A stretch of 64,000 bases of DNA from BRHc4a sp049323755 (GTDB lineage: Bacteria > Bacillota > Desulfotomaculia > Desulfotomaculales > Desulfocucumaceae), in contig JBMOPE010000026.1 in NCBI GenBank assembly GCA_049323755.1, forward strand, positions 310,001-374,000. The letters run 5' to 3'. The notes beneath the pieces were generated by a model. That model saw only the letters and a program-made list of their open reading frames with translations. It did no database searches and had not been told where the DNA came from. Every line of letters begins with the position of its first letter. Position 1 is the first letter of the stretch. Of this stretch, positions 42,033 to 50,620 are shown piece by piece. The translations under genes and the position numbers were made by a program.

Positions 42033-43159
42033 CGAAAGAATTTTTTTACAGGCCACCACTGGTATATTGAAACTGCCTTGGGAAGACAGAGCTCGTGGCA
42101 GCAAAAACAGCGAATACATTTATCAAGGTCAACAAAGGCCTTCCCACCCCCCACAGTTATTGCACCGGACGGACAGGACCTGGCACAGTCCCCGCAGCCT
42201 GCGCAGATCTCCCTGTCAAATATCGGCCTTGGCTGAAACCAGCGGGCAAGTACCTTTTTTATTTCCGGTGGAGCATTAAAATCCAGGTTTTTATGGCCGG
42301 GCAGCTTAAATGGAGGATCAACAGCTTCTAAGCTATCCCCCCGCAGATCCAGGCTATTAAGCTTTCCTATCAGCCCTCTCAGCTCCGCCTGCCTCAGGTA
42401 AACCACCTTTTCAGGGCTTATCCCTGCCAGCCGGCAGGCTGCCGCATCTAGCGCATACGGATTAGTGCCTCCCAAAAGCAGCCCTACATGCCGGGGTGTT
42501 CCTGAAAGAGGGCCATTACCCTCCATGCCCAACACGCAATCCATTATATTGACTTGAGGCCTTAACAAATCAGCTATATCAACCAGCATATCACTGAATT
42601 CCTTAATCTTTTGGAGATTAAAATGGTATTCTGCTTTTTTCAGTCCCGGAACAGCTCCGAAAAAAAGTTTTACCGCCCCGGTGAAGGTTGTCATCCCATG
42701 AGTTTTCATCTTTGAAATTCCTATGATAACATCGGCCTGCGCCAGTGGCTTTATAACCGGGTAACTTTTGTACACCCTTCCCCCGGGGTGTTTTAGCCAC
42801 TCCTCTCCCGTATCGAAATTGAGTTCCGCACCGGTCCTTTCCGCCGCTTCAGTCATTCCTGTTTCACGGTACACCATTTTTAAAAGGGACTTGGTATACG
42901 GGCCTCCGGGGCTGTCACATATTACCGGCCTCCCCCCTGCCCTTATTACCTCACCGGCAACAGCCTCAACCAGCACAGGATGAGTTGTCGCTGCATATTG
43001 CGCTTTTTTTCTGGTAATAAGGTTAACCTTCAGTGCCACTGACTGCCCCGGCTTTACAATGCTTTTTATCCCGCCGAGACTGTCCAGGAGGGAAGCAACC
43101 GCCTCACCCACCTTATCCCGTTCATAGGAATCACACTTCTTTACAAAGACTTTTTCCAG
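42029..43159 (-). CDS. DUF362 protein with C-terminal 2x[4Fe-4S] ferredoxin; probable CTG start
   Basis: 376 residues. DUF362 domain (KVNLITRKKAQYAATTHP, SKMKTHGMTTFTGAVKLFFG, LGGTNPYALDAAACRLAG) followed by two Cys clusters (CAGCGDCARSCPSG and CIRCFCCHELCLPK). The first standard start, GTG at 43111, truncates the N-terminus. The open frame extends upstream with LEKVFVKKCDSYERDK, and CTG at 43157-43159 lies seven bases after GGAGG. So the start is probably CTG. Function unknown; possibly redox maturation. It ends head-on with the hydrolase. Confidence 0.86.
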   Translation of the reverse strand: MEKVFVKKCDSYERDKVGEAVASLLDSLGGIKSIVKPGQSVALKVNLITRKKAQYAATTHPVLVEAVAGEVIRAGGRPVICDSPGGPYTKSLLKMVYRETGMTEAAERTGAELNFDTGEEWLKHPGGRVYKSYPVIKPLAQADVIIGISKMKTHGMTTFTGAVKLFFGAVPGLKKAEYHFNLQKIKEFSDMLVDIADLLRPQVNIMDCVLGMEGNGPLSGTPRHVGLLLGGTNPYALDAAACRLAGISPEKVVYLRQAELRGLIGKLNSLDLRGDSLEAVDPPFKLPGHKNLDFNAPPEIKKVLARWFQPRPIFDREICAGCGDCARSCPSGAITVGGGKAFVDLDKCIRCFCCHELCLPKAVSIYQWWPVKKFFR

Positions 43160-43250
43160 AAAAATCCCTCCTATTGTTTTTCCTTACACGGTTTTTAATG
43201 TAAAATTATAATGGAACGTTTGTTATAAAAAATGCAAAAATGGAGTTCTT

Positions 43251-45233
43251 ATGGCTGAAAAAAATTTATGCAGGCTATCTGTAAATACCGGCTCAACATA
43301 CACTGACGCCTGCTTGTTTATAAAAAACACCGGTGAAATTCATTCCGTAAAGGTTCCTACAAACCCTGATAACCCCGTATTATCAATAACTGAAGCCTTC
43401 AACAGGCTAAGCGCTAAAACAGGGGTCAGCCGGGGTGACCTTTATATGATTATATACGGGACAACCACAGCTTTGAATGCCCTTTTTCAGGGGCGCAGCC
43501 CCAAGACAGCCCTTCTGGTTACCAGGGGGTTTAAAGATTTGTTATTCAATAGGCAGCGCAGACTCACTTTTGAAATAAGCGAGAGAGTTGCTGCCGGGGG
43601 AAAGGTGCTCGTTCCCCTTGTGGATAAGGAAATCCGTGAACTGGCCCCCCTACTCGCGGAGTTTGGAATAGAATCTATTGCCGTGTGCCTTTTGCACTCA
43701 TATTCAAATCCCGGGCACGAGAGAAGGGTAAGGGAAATACTTAACGAAATTTGTCCGGATATCCCCGTTACAATTTCTTCAGATATTTTTCCCCGGCCCG
43801 GTGAATTATTAAGGTCTGGAACCACAGCTTTAAGCGCAGCTATAAAGCCTCTGATTCAAAGAGAAATCAAAGGTATCCTTTCCAGTATTGCCCCTAATGA
43901 AAACAGTCCCGGCTTTTTTTGCATTCAGTCCGACGGGAGCGCAATAACCTTTGATGAGGCCGCCGGAAAATGTGCCGGGCTTATTTTATCAGGACATGCC
44001 GGGGGAATAATGTCCTGCTCCCTGATTTCCGGTAAAACGGGAAGACCAAATCTGGTTGCCTTTGAAATGGGTGGTTCAGGCACCTGCGTCAGTTTAATTA
44101 ACAAGGGTCAGCCCCTTTACAATGCCATCGGGCCGGTGGCCGGCTATCCCCTGGCCCTCCCTGTTCTTAACCTTGATTATACAGGAGTAGGAAATAGCAC
44201 TGCAGTTTTTATAGATGGGGACGGCCTTCCCGGATTCAGCCCGCCTGGTGGTAGCGATAGTATTTTACCAACCTGTGAAGACGCTTGCCTGGTGCTGGGA
44301 AGAACAGGCCCCCGCGCCTATATTTACTCTGGTAAACATCCCCACAGGGCTGCTGTCTCCAACTTAATAAAAGAAAATACCGGCCTCCCCGGCATTACTG
44401 TAGCTGATGCCGCAAAACTAATGGCAGGGAGCCTGGTAAACAGTTCCGTAAAGGCCATAAGTCGTGCATTATCCCGGGGAGGCTATGATCCCAGGGAGTT
44501 TACCCTTGTAGCCTACGGGGGGGCGGGCCCACTCTACGCAGCAGAGATAGCCCTCCGGTGCGGCATACAAAATGTCCTTATACCACCCTTTCCGGGTGTT
44601 AATTCAGCACTGGGACTGCTGTCCGTTCTGCAAAAAAATTATGAATACAGCCTGGCACTTGACTTAAGCAAGGCCGATCCCGACTTTATATATGAATCAT
44701 ACCGGTTGCTGGAAGAAAAGGCCCTGGAGGAATTGTCCGCCCAGGGCATTCCCCGATCTGACATTATGTTCACCCGAAGTGTTGATTTATCTTACAGCGG
44801 TCAATCACTTCAGCAAAATATTCAATTTCCGGCAGGAAGAATAAAGAGTGCCGACTTAAGTCTTCTGGGAAGGTCTTTTAGTATAAACTTCAGTATGGAA
44901 TACGGATTCACTCCCGATGAAACTGCGATCGAAATTACAAAGCTGCGGCTGAAAGCGCTGGCCGACTCATCCAATATATATACAGCTTTTAATTTTAATA
45001 GCAATGCCGCTGTTAAAGACAGTAAACCCGGTCCCGTTGAATTCAGAGAGGTTTATTTCGGTGAGTCGGCGGTTAAAACACCTGTGTATGACAGGTTCTC
45101 CCTTTCTACAGCTTCCACTTATGAAGGGCCCCTCATAATAGAGCAGGACGACGCTACCACCCTCGTCTGGCCACGTATGTCTGCTGCCTTTGATAAATAT
45201 GGCAATATTATGATCAATGTGGGGGTTAAATAA
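43251..45233 (+). CDS. Hydantoinase/oxoprolinase subunit A
   Basis: 660 residues. N-terminal hydantoinase A_N (SVNTGSTYTDACLFI, IIYGTTTALNALFQGR) and hydantoinase A domains (MGGSGTCVSLI, YGGAGPLYAAEIALRCG, IPPFPGVNSALGLL). ATP-dependent cyclic amide ring-opening or acetone/acetophenone carboxylase-like activation. Its B subunit follows immediately (ATG starts one base after the TAA). The substrate (N-methylhydantoin, 5-oxoproline or a ketone) is not indicated. ATG with GGAG upstream. Confidence 0.9.
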   Translation: MAEKNLCRLSVNTGSTYTDACLFIKNTGEIHSVKVPTNPDNPVLSITEAFNRLSAKTGVSRGDLYMIIYGTTTALNALFQGRSPKTALLVTRGFKDLLFNRQRRLTFEISERVAAGGKVLVPLVDKEIRELAPLLAEFGIESIAVCLLHSYSNPGHERRVREILNEICPDIPVTISSDIFPRPGELLRSGTTALSAAIKPLIQREIKGILSSIAPNENSPGFFCIQSDGSAITFDEAAGKCAGLILSGHAGGIMSCSLISGKTGRPNLVAFEMGGSGTCVSLINKGQPLYNAIGPVAGYPLALPVLNLDYTGVGNSTAVFIDGDGLPGFSPPGGSDSILPTCEDACLVLGRTGPRAYIYSGKHPHRAAVSNLIKENTGLPGITVADAAKLMAGSLVNSSVKAISRALSRGGYDPREFTLVAYGGAGPLYAAEIALRCGIQNVLIPPFPGVNSALGLLSVLQKNYEYSLALDLSKADPDFIYESYRLLEEKALEELSAQGIPRSDIMFTRSVDLSYSGQSLQQNIQFPAGRIKSADLSLLGRSFSINFSMEYGFTPDETAIEITKLRLKALADSSNIYTAFNFNSNAAVKDSKPGPVEFREVYFGESAVKTPVYDRFSLSTASTYEGPLIIEQDDATTLVWPRMSAAFDKYGNIMINVGVK

Positions 45234-46946
45234 ATGGATCCAATCACACTTCTGGTAATAAGCAATTCTCTTGTGGCAGCCGCTGAAGAAATGGATTCAG
45301 TCCAGGCTGGCACCTCGTCATCTTTGAATATAAAAGAGGGTGGGGGCTGCTCCTCAGCAATTTTTACAAAGGACGGGGAGATGTTGGCCCACGGAAAAAA
45401 CAGGCCTCTAATTTCAGGGCTTTTCCCTACATTTATTAATAAAATACTTAAGACGCACCCCCTTCACACTTTCAGCCCTGGAGATGCACTAATCACCAAT
45501 GATCCATATATAACCGGCTCCAATATCACTGATATTTTTATCCTTTGGCCTGTATACTGCAATAGCATGCCCCTGGCACTGGCGGCCTGCGCCTGTGGAC
45601 ATCCTGATATGGGTGGATCTTCTCCCGGAAGCATGTCCACCCTGAGCCGTGAAATATTCCAGGAGGGCCTCCGCATAGCACCGGTTAAACTGATGAAAAA
45701 AGGGAATTTAAACCGGGATGTAATCATGCTGCTAACCGGCAACATAAGGACCAGGAACTTTATAAAGGATTTATGGTCACAGATTTTTGCCTGCCAGGCC
45801 GCCGAAAAAGCTCTTTGCAAGCTGGCCGGTAAATATGGTCATGAAAAATTGCGCAAATATATGAAGGAAGTTATAACGCTAACCGAAACAAATGTAAAAG
45901 CAGTTATATGTTCAATGCCGGCCGGGGAATTCTCTTCTAAAAAATACATTGAAGGCGGATTTTATAATTTTTATCCACTGACAGTAAAGACCTCAATTAA
46001 AAAAGACGGCGACTCGCTAACCGTGGACTTTTCAGGAACAGATCCCCAGGCTGCGGGACCTATAAACGCAACGGCGGGAATAACAGCATCTTGTGTATAT
46101 AATGCTGTTGCTTCGGCCTTTTTCCCGGATGTTCACGTTAATGAGGGACTCATAAAATCAATAAAAGTCATTGCCCCTGAAGGCACTCTGGTTAACGCCG
46201 TTTTTCCCGCTCCGGTAGCCTGCTCCCATCATACCGCCCAGGGCATTACAGAGGCTGTTAAAGGATGTCTCTCCCTTATATCTCCCGATATTGAGATCCC
46301 GGCAGAAAATGGCGGCCCGGCAAGCCTCGCTATAGGAGGGCAGGACTCCTACACGGGAAATTACTACTCCTTTAAAGCATTATTGGAAGGAGGGCAGGGA
46401 GCCAGTGCTCTCAGTGACGGCCAACACGGATATTCCGGAGGAATAATTGGCGCCTCCGGCTTTTCAATTGAGCTTGCCGAAGAAGAGTACCCTGTTTTGT
46501 TTAGTGAATATAGCTTTTCCGAAAACTCAGGCGGACCGGGAGAGTATAGGGGCGGGCTTGGAGTTAAGTGCTCATTTACCCTTCTTGCTGACAATACCTC
46601 TGTTTCAGTCAGCACCAGCCATAATGTCATCGCTCCTGCAGGAAAGAGGGGAGGACTACCCGGAGGGCTTTCCAGCGTCACAACTGAAAAAACACAACAA
46701 GAAATTAATCCGTATGGAAGCTATACAGGAATTCCGGAAAAAAACAGCGCCTTCAGCATCGTTACCGCCGGTGGGGGCGGCTGCGGCAATCCCCTTGACA
46801 GAAACCCAAATCTTGTCAGGAATGATGTGCTGGAGGGCCTGGTAACCCTGGATGCGGCAGAGGAAATATACGGAGTGGTGCTGGTGGGAAAAAACTTTGA
46901 AATAGACGAGGAGGCAACAAAAAAGAAAAGAAATGAGAAACTATAA
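45234..46946 (+). CDS. Hydantoinase/oxoprolinase subunit B
   Basis: 570 residues of the hydantoinase B family. Motifs: SSSLNIKEGGGCSSAIFTKDG, GDALITNDPYITGSNITDI, PDMGGSSPGSM and the C-terminal SENSGGPGEYRGGLG plus GGGGCGNP. Directly coupled to subunit A. Together they hydrolyse a cyclic amide or carboxylate a ketone with ATP. Neither transporter nor regulator is adjacent. Ends shortly before repeat D. Confidence 0.9.
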   Translation: MDPITLLVISNSLVAAAEEMDSVQAGTSSSLNIKEGGGCSSAIFTKDGEMLAHGKNRPLISGLFPTFINKILKTHPLHTFSPGDALITNDPYITGSNITDIFILWPVYCNSMPLALAACACGHPDMGGSSPGSMSTLSREIFQEGLRIAPVKLMKKGNLNRDVIMLLTGNIRTRNFIKDLWSQIFACQAAEKALCKLAGKYGHEKLRKYMKEVITLTETNVKAVICSMPAGEFSSKKYIEGGFYNFYPLTVKTSIKKDGDSLTVDFSGTDPQAAGPINATAGITASCVYNAVASAFFPDVHVNEGLIKSIKVIAPEGTLVNAVFPAPVACSHHTAQGITEAVKGCLSLISPDIEIPAENGGPASLAIGGQDSYTGNYYSFKALLEGGQGASALSDGQHGYSGGIIGASGFSIELAEEEYPVLFSEYSFSENSGGPGEYRGGLGVKCSFTLLADNTSVSVSTSHNVIAPAGKRGGLPGGLSSVTTEKTQQEINPYGSYTGIPEKNSAFSIVTAGGGGCGNPLDRNPNLVRNDVLEGLVTLDAAEEIYGVVLVGKNFEIDEEATKKKRNEKL

Positions 46947-46978
46947 AGTGCCCCGTGCAAACCATTCTGAATTCTACT

Positions 46979-47200
46979 CTGGAAACAATGAATGTCTTTT
47001 TTATAAACCACAGAGGCCACAGATCACAGAGAATTGCTCTCAGGTATTACTCTCTAGTCCAAAGCAAACGTAATTAATTAATAATAGATTTATGAAGATA
47101 AAAGACTCTTAAAGCATTCAGACAGGCTAAAAAACCTCTGTGTCCTCTGTGTTCTCTGTGTTCTCTGTGGTGCCTCTTATAAGACCATGCATGTCTGACT
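46979..47200 (+). repeat. CACAGAG inverted-arm element, copy D
   Basis: Left flank GGAAACAATGAATGTC, arm 47007-47032, right arm with four CTCTGTG units (47134-47171), and outer CATGCATGTCTGAC. It fills the convergent gap between hyuB and the EcsC-like gene; no gene or other feature is seen there. Confidence 0.87.
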
Positions 47201-47241
47201 TCTGAATTCTGTATTCAGACCCTTAAGAATCGCCTGAGAGC

Positions 47242-47856
47242 TTATATATCAATAGTCACTCCCTCCCAATCGTCGGGCCTGCTCCTTTCGTAATAATCGG
47301 CCACTGTTTTCCCTGCCCTGCGGCAGAAAAACAGATTGACAGTCCCTGATATCAGCGCCCCTGCGACAGGGATAACCTTAAGGATTGTTCTCTGGCTTAC
47401 CCTTATGCCCATAGTGACCATTATATCCTGCGCAACCTTTATAAAAGCCTGCTTTCCCATTTGACTCACGGCTGCCTTCGAAATATTCTTCCCCACGGTA
47501 TCTGCTCCTATTGAGTACAGATAAACCCAGGCAGTTTCTCTTGCAGCCCCCCTGCTGCGCAGGTCCCTGTCATAAACAATTGCTATTTCAGTAATCATTT
47601 CAGCCATAAAATACATTAAAGCCATAATGTCAATGGCAGTGCCCCCTATCAGCGTTATAAGAGACCCAAAACCGGGTATTATACCCGGAAGCGCTGTAAA
47701 AGCACCGCTGCCTGCACACCAAAAAGACTTTCTGGCAATAATGATATCGCACAGCTCCCTTTTACTGAGTCCGGGATGGTCCTGCATTAGCCGCGCTACC
47801 CTTATTTCTGCTTCTTTTTTATTGACCAGGTCCAGGGGGTTAATCCGCCAGCTCAT
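47242..47856 (-). CDS. EcsC-like membrane-associated protein
   Basis: 204 residues. Hydrophobic stretches ALPGIIPGFGSLITLIGGTA and IMALMYFMAEMITEIAIVYD, and VIPVAGALISGTVNLFFC, match the EcsC family (named from the Bacillus ABC transporter operon ecsABC, where EcsC is a hydrolase-like partner). No ABC transporter is present. ATG at 47856 follows GAGGGAG; GTG at 47865 overlaps it. Function unknown. Confidence 0.75.
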   Translation of the reverse strand: MSWRINPLDLVNKKEAEIRVARLMQDHPGLSKRELCDIIIARKSFWCAGSGAFTALPGIIPGFGSLITLIGGTAIDIMALMYFMAEMITEIAIVYDRDLRSRGAARETAWVYLYSIGADTVGKNISKAAVSQMGKQAFIKVAQDIMVTMGIRVSQRTILKVIPVAGALISGTVNLFFCRRAGKTVADYYERSRPDDWEGVTIDI

Positions 47857-47916
47857 TAATTTCACTCCCTCAGTCCTTTATATATTCACTAACCCGCCCT
47901 ACTTTCCTTTAGTGCC

Positions 47917-47945
47917 TTGATTAAAAGTACTCTATATGATATTAT
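47917..47945 (+). promoter_or_regulatory. Promoter of tRNA-Ala
   Basis: TTGATT at 47917-47922 and TATTAT at 47940-47945, 17 bases apart, 25 bases before the mature tRNA. Confidence 0.7.
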
Positions 47946-47970
47946 TATTTGCGCCAATGTAAAGCAAAAC

Positions 47971-48045
47971 GGGCGTGTAGCTCAGCGGGAGAGCACTGCG
48001 TTCGCAACGCAGGGGTCGGGGGTTCGAATCCCCTCTCGTCCACCA
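47971..48045 (+). tRNA. tRNA-Ala(CGC)
   Basis: 75-nt cloverleaf: acceptor GGGCGTG/CTCGTCC with the Ala identity wobble G3-U70 and one T-T mismatch, anticodon loop TTCGCAA (anticodon CGC), T-arm GGTTCGAATCC, discriminator A and encoded CCA. Confidence 0.93.
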
Positions 48046-48052
48046 GTTTTAA

Positions 48053-48083
48053 GCCTCGCCCTTTAACCGGCGAGGTATTTTCT
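48053..48083 (+). terminator. Terminator of tRNA-Ala
   Basis: GCCTCGCC / GGCGAGG hairpin followed by TATTTTCTATTCTT. Confidence 0.75.
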
Positions 48084-48086
48084 ATT

Positions 48087-48308
48087 CTTGAAAACACTTA
48101 TTGTCTTTTATAAAGCCACAGAGGACACAGAGATCACAGAGAAGTGTAAGGCACTACTATGTTGCAAAATTAGTCAATTCGGGAATCACTATCAGTAATC
48201 TTAACTTAATATAAAAAAGTATTTAACTTTCAGGCAGTGCTAAAAACCTCTGTGTCCTCTGTGTTCTCTGTGGCTTAAAAAGGACCCTATTTTCATTCTA
48301 CTTGGTCG
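48087..48308 (+). repeat. CACAGAG inverted-arm element, copy E
   Basis: Left flank CTTGAAAACACTTATTGTC, left arm 48115-48143, right arm 48245-48275, then AAAAGGACCCTATTTTCATTC. It lies in the gap before the pyruvate-kinase-domain gene and is paired with copy F on its other side. Confidence 0.86.
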
Positions 48309-48390
48309 CAGCTTTGGGGAGCCAAGATGTTTGATTTCTAAATTCTAACCGAAAAATAACGCCCTTTTAGTAAAAGGAGGAGGTTTTTTA

Positions 48391-48936
48391 ATGTACTGGG
48401 ACAGGAAAGGTTCAAAGAATACCGATGAAACTGTAAAGCTGGCGATAAAAAAAGCAAAGGAGCTGTCCATTAAGCACATTGTTGTGGCATCCTGCTCGGG
48501 CATAACTGCCGAAAGGTTTATAGGGTGCGGCCTTAAGGTAATTTGTGTTACACACCATGTCGGATATTCGGGGCCGGGGAAAGATGAAATGGACGCGGCC
48601 ACGAAGGAAAGGCTTATTAACTCGGGCATTAAAGTGCTCACCACCACCCATCTCCTGGCGGGTGTTGACAGGGCAATAAGAAACAAGTTCGGCGGAGTGT
48701 ATCCCGCCGAAATAATGGCCCAGACCCTAAGAATATTCGGACAGGGTCTCAAGGTCTGTGTGGAAATTAGCTCTATGGCCCTGGATGCAGGTCTTATTCC
48801 CCATGGATCGGACATAGTGGCGGTGGGAGGAAGCGCCACAGGGGCAGACACTGCCGCAGTAATACTTCCCGCCCACTCAAACCACTTCTTTGAAACCAAG
48901 GTCAGGGAAATAATATGCAAGCCGAGGGAGTTTTGA
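48391..48936 (+). CDS. Stand-alone pyruvate kinase C-terminal-like domain protein
   Basis: 181 residues matching the pyruvate-kinase alpha/beta (C-terminal) fold found as a free domain in anaerobes. Motifs: ETVKLAIKKAKELSIKHIVV, ASCSGITAERFIGCG, THHVGYSGPGKDEM and GGSATGADTAAVILPAHSNH. In true pyruvate kinases this domain binds allosteric effectors; the free form is uncharacterised. ATG with AAAGGAGGAGG upstream. Bracketed by repeats E and F. Confidence 0.85.
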   Translation: MYWDRKGSKNTDETVKLAIKKAKELSIKHIVVASCSGITAERFIGCGLKVICVTHHVGYSGPGKDEMDAATKERLINSGIKVLTTTHLLAGVDRAIRNKFGGVYPAEIMAQTLRIFGQGLKVCVEISSMALDAGLIPHGSDIVAVGGSATGADTAAVILPAHSNHFFETKVREIICKPREF

Positions 48937-48944
48937 ACTGGCTG

Positions 48945-49148
48945 ACTGTCTTTTTATGAACCACAGAGGACACAGAGATCACAGAGAAATTTTGCTTTCA
49001 GGTATTACTATGAGGTCTAAAACTAAAGTAGATAATACACTTTTTATAAAAAATCTCTTAAAGCTTTCAAGCAAGGCTTAAAAACCTCTGTGTGCTCTGT
49101 GTTCTCTGTGGTTTTAAAGAACCCCCATTTTCATCCTCATTGGTGGCC
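48945..49148 (+). repeat. CACAGAG inverted-arm element, copy F
   Basis: Left flank GACTGTCTTTTTATG, left arm 48960-48988, right arm 49084-49115, then AAAGAACCCCCATTTTCATCC. It lies in the convergent gap between the pyruvate-kinase-domain gene and cobT. Confidence 0.86.
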
Positions 49149-49203
49149 GTTTTATACGGCCCGGTTGTCTGAATTCTGAATTCAGACCTGAAAGCAATAC
49201 TTA

Positions 49204-50274
49204 TTAGCTGTTTAAAATCATCTCCTCATCCAGGTCCGATACCCCCGCCTGCTCAAAGCTGGCCATTTCAGCAGCTATCTTGCAGGCTGCCTCCACCAGG
49301 TTCATTGCCAGAACCGCCCCGGTGCCCTCTCCAAGCCGCATGTCCATGTGCAGCATTGGCTTAATCCCCAGATGTTCCAGCATCATTCTGTGGCCCTGCT
49401 CACCTGAAAGGTGAGACGGAATAATATAGTTGATGGCATCCTTTGAAATAGCGCAGGCAATCATCGCCGCAGCAGTGGAAATAAAACCGTCGATAATGAC
49501 AGCCACCTTTCTTGACGCAGCACCCAGTATTACCCCGGCCAAGCCTGCTATCTCCAGCCCCCCGACCTTTGCAACCACATCAATGCCGTCATCAGGATCA
49601 GGCCTGTTTATTTCAATGGCTTTTTTAATAGTTATTGTTTTTCTTTCGAGGACCTCGTCATTAACCAGGGTGCCCCTGCCCGCTGCCTCTTCCGCAGAGA
49701 CACCGGCAAGTGCCGCCAGAATGGCGCTGCTTGGGGTTGTATTCCCTATACCCATGTCACCCGTGGCAAGAAGGTCGCCTCCCTTTTCTATTTCATCCAT
49801 GGCAACCTTAATGCCGGCCTCAATGGCTCTTACCGCCTCTTCCCTGGTCATGGCCGGGCCCTCTGCGATATTTCCGGTGCCCTCCCTCACTTTATAGTCT
49901 AAAACTCCGGGAACATCAACCTTCCTGGCAACGCCAACATCCACAACAACCAGCCCGGCCCCTGCATGCCTGGAAAGTACGCCTATTCCCGCCACTCCAC
50001 CGGTGAAGGCCGAGAGCATCTGGTAGGTTATTTCCTGGGGGGCAACGCTTACGCCCTCTGACACAACCCCGTGGTCACCGGCCATAAGTATCACAGTCTT
50101 TTTGTTAACCACGGGCAAAGCCCTGCCCTGAATACCAGCCAGCTGAACGGCTATTTCTTCAAGCCTGCCCAGGCTCCCCGGAGGCTTTATAAGGCTGTCC
50201 ACCCTCCGGCGCGCATTTTTAATCGACTCACTGTCCAGCGAACCGATTTCATTAATAGTTTTTTCCAAAAGCAT
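49204..50274 (-). CDS. cobT: Nicotinate-nucleotide--dimethylbenzimidazole phosphoribosyltransferase
   Basis: 356 residues, full length. Family motifs: KPPGSLGRLEEIAVQLAGIQ in part, MAGDHGVVSEGVSVAPQEIT, GDMGIGNTTPSSAI and the C-terminal LRLGEGTGAVLAMN (active-site Glu in the GEGTGA loop). It transfers the ribose-phosphate of nicotinate mononucleotide to dimethylbenzimidazole in the lower-ligand assembly of cobalamin. It is directly downstream of a cobalamin riboswitch and terminator, so its expression is B12-repressed. ATG with AAGGGGGAAT upstream. Confidence 0.95.
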   Translation of the reverse strand: MLLEKTINEIGSLDSESIKNARRRVDSLIKPPGSLGRLEEIAVQLAGIQGRALPVVNKKTVILMAGDHGVVSEGVSVAPQEITYQMLSAFTGGVAGIGVLSRHAGAGLVVVDVGVARKVDVPGVLDYKVREGTGNIAEGPAMTREEAVRAIEAGIKVAMDEIEKGGDLLATGDMGIGNTTPSSAILAALAGVSAEEAAGRGTLVNDEVLERKTITIKKAIEINRPDPDDGIDVVAKVGGLEIAGLAGVILGAASRKVAVIIDGFISTAAAMIACAISKDAINYIIPSHLSGEQGHRMMLEHLGIKPMLHMDMRLGEGTGAVLAMNLVEAACKIAAEMASFEQAGVSDLDEEMILNS

Positions 50275-50341
50275 AGCTTATTCCCCCTTATTATTCTAAA
50301 ATTCAATCCCTAATCCCTAATCCCTAAATCCCCTCCCCTTA

Positions 50342-50383
50342 AAAAAAACTAAAAAGCCCACAGCCTATTTGGCCGTGGACTTT
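50342..50383 (-). terminator. Riboswitch expression-platform terminator before cobT
   Basis: AAGTCCACGGCC pairs with GGCTGTGGGCTT, followed on the minus strand by TTTTTAGTTTTTTTT. It lies between the aptamer and cobT and would stop transcription when cobalamin is bound. Confidence 0.85.
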
Positions 50384-50580
50384 ACCTTCATCCATCGGTT
50401 TAATCGCAAAAGGCAGGTCTCCTGGCTTCCGGATCATCGATCAAAACGCAGCCTTCCCTATCCGGTGGCATATTTGCGCTTTACTCCCCGGTTACAGTGG
50501 CGGGTCCGCCCGGGATTCTCACCCGGTTCCCTATTCTCCGTACACGTACGGCACCTTTCACAACTCTCACTATTCCATGT
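50384..50580 (-). promoter_or_regulatory. Cobalamin riboswitch
   Basis: On the minus strand it carries the conserved B12 box AGCCAGGAGACCTGCC (50412-50427), the GCCACTG core (50495-50501) and the GGGTGAGAATCCCGG arm upstream, the classic adenosylcobalamin aptamer. It is followed by a terminator and then cobT. Confidence 0.93.
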
Positions 50581-50620
50581 TTTGCTTATAGTATTCTACT
50601 TAAAAAAGGCAAAGTCCTTC

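Noticed and set aside
43251..46946. Acetone carboxylase operon
   Set aside because: Only the A and B subunits are present, no gamma subunit, so the generic hydantoinase/oxoprolinase label is kept.
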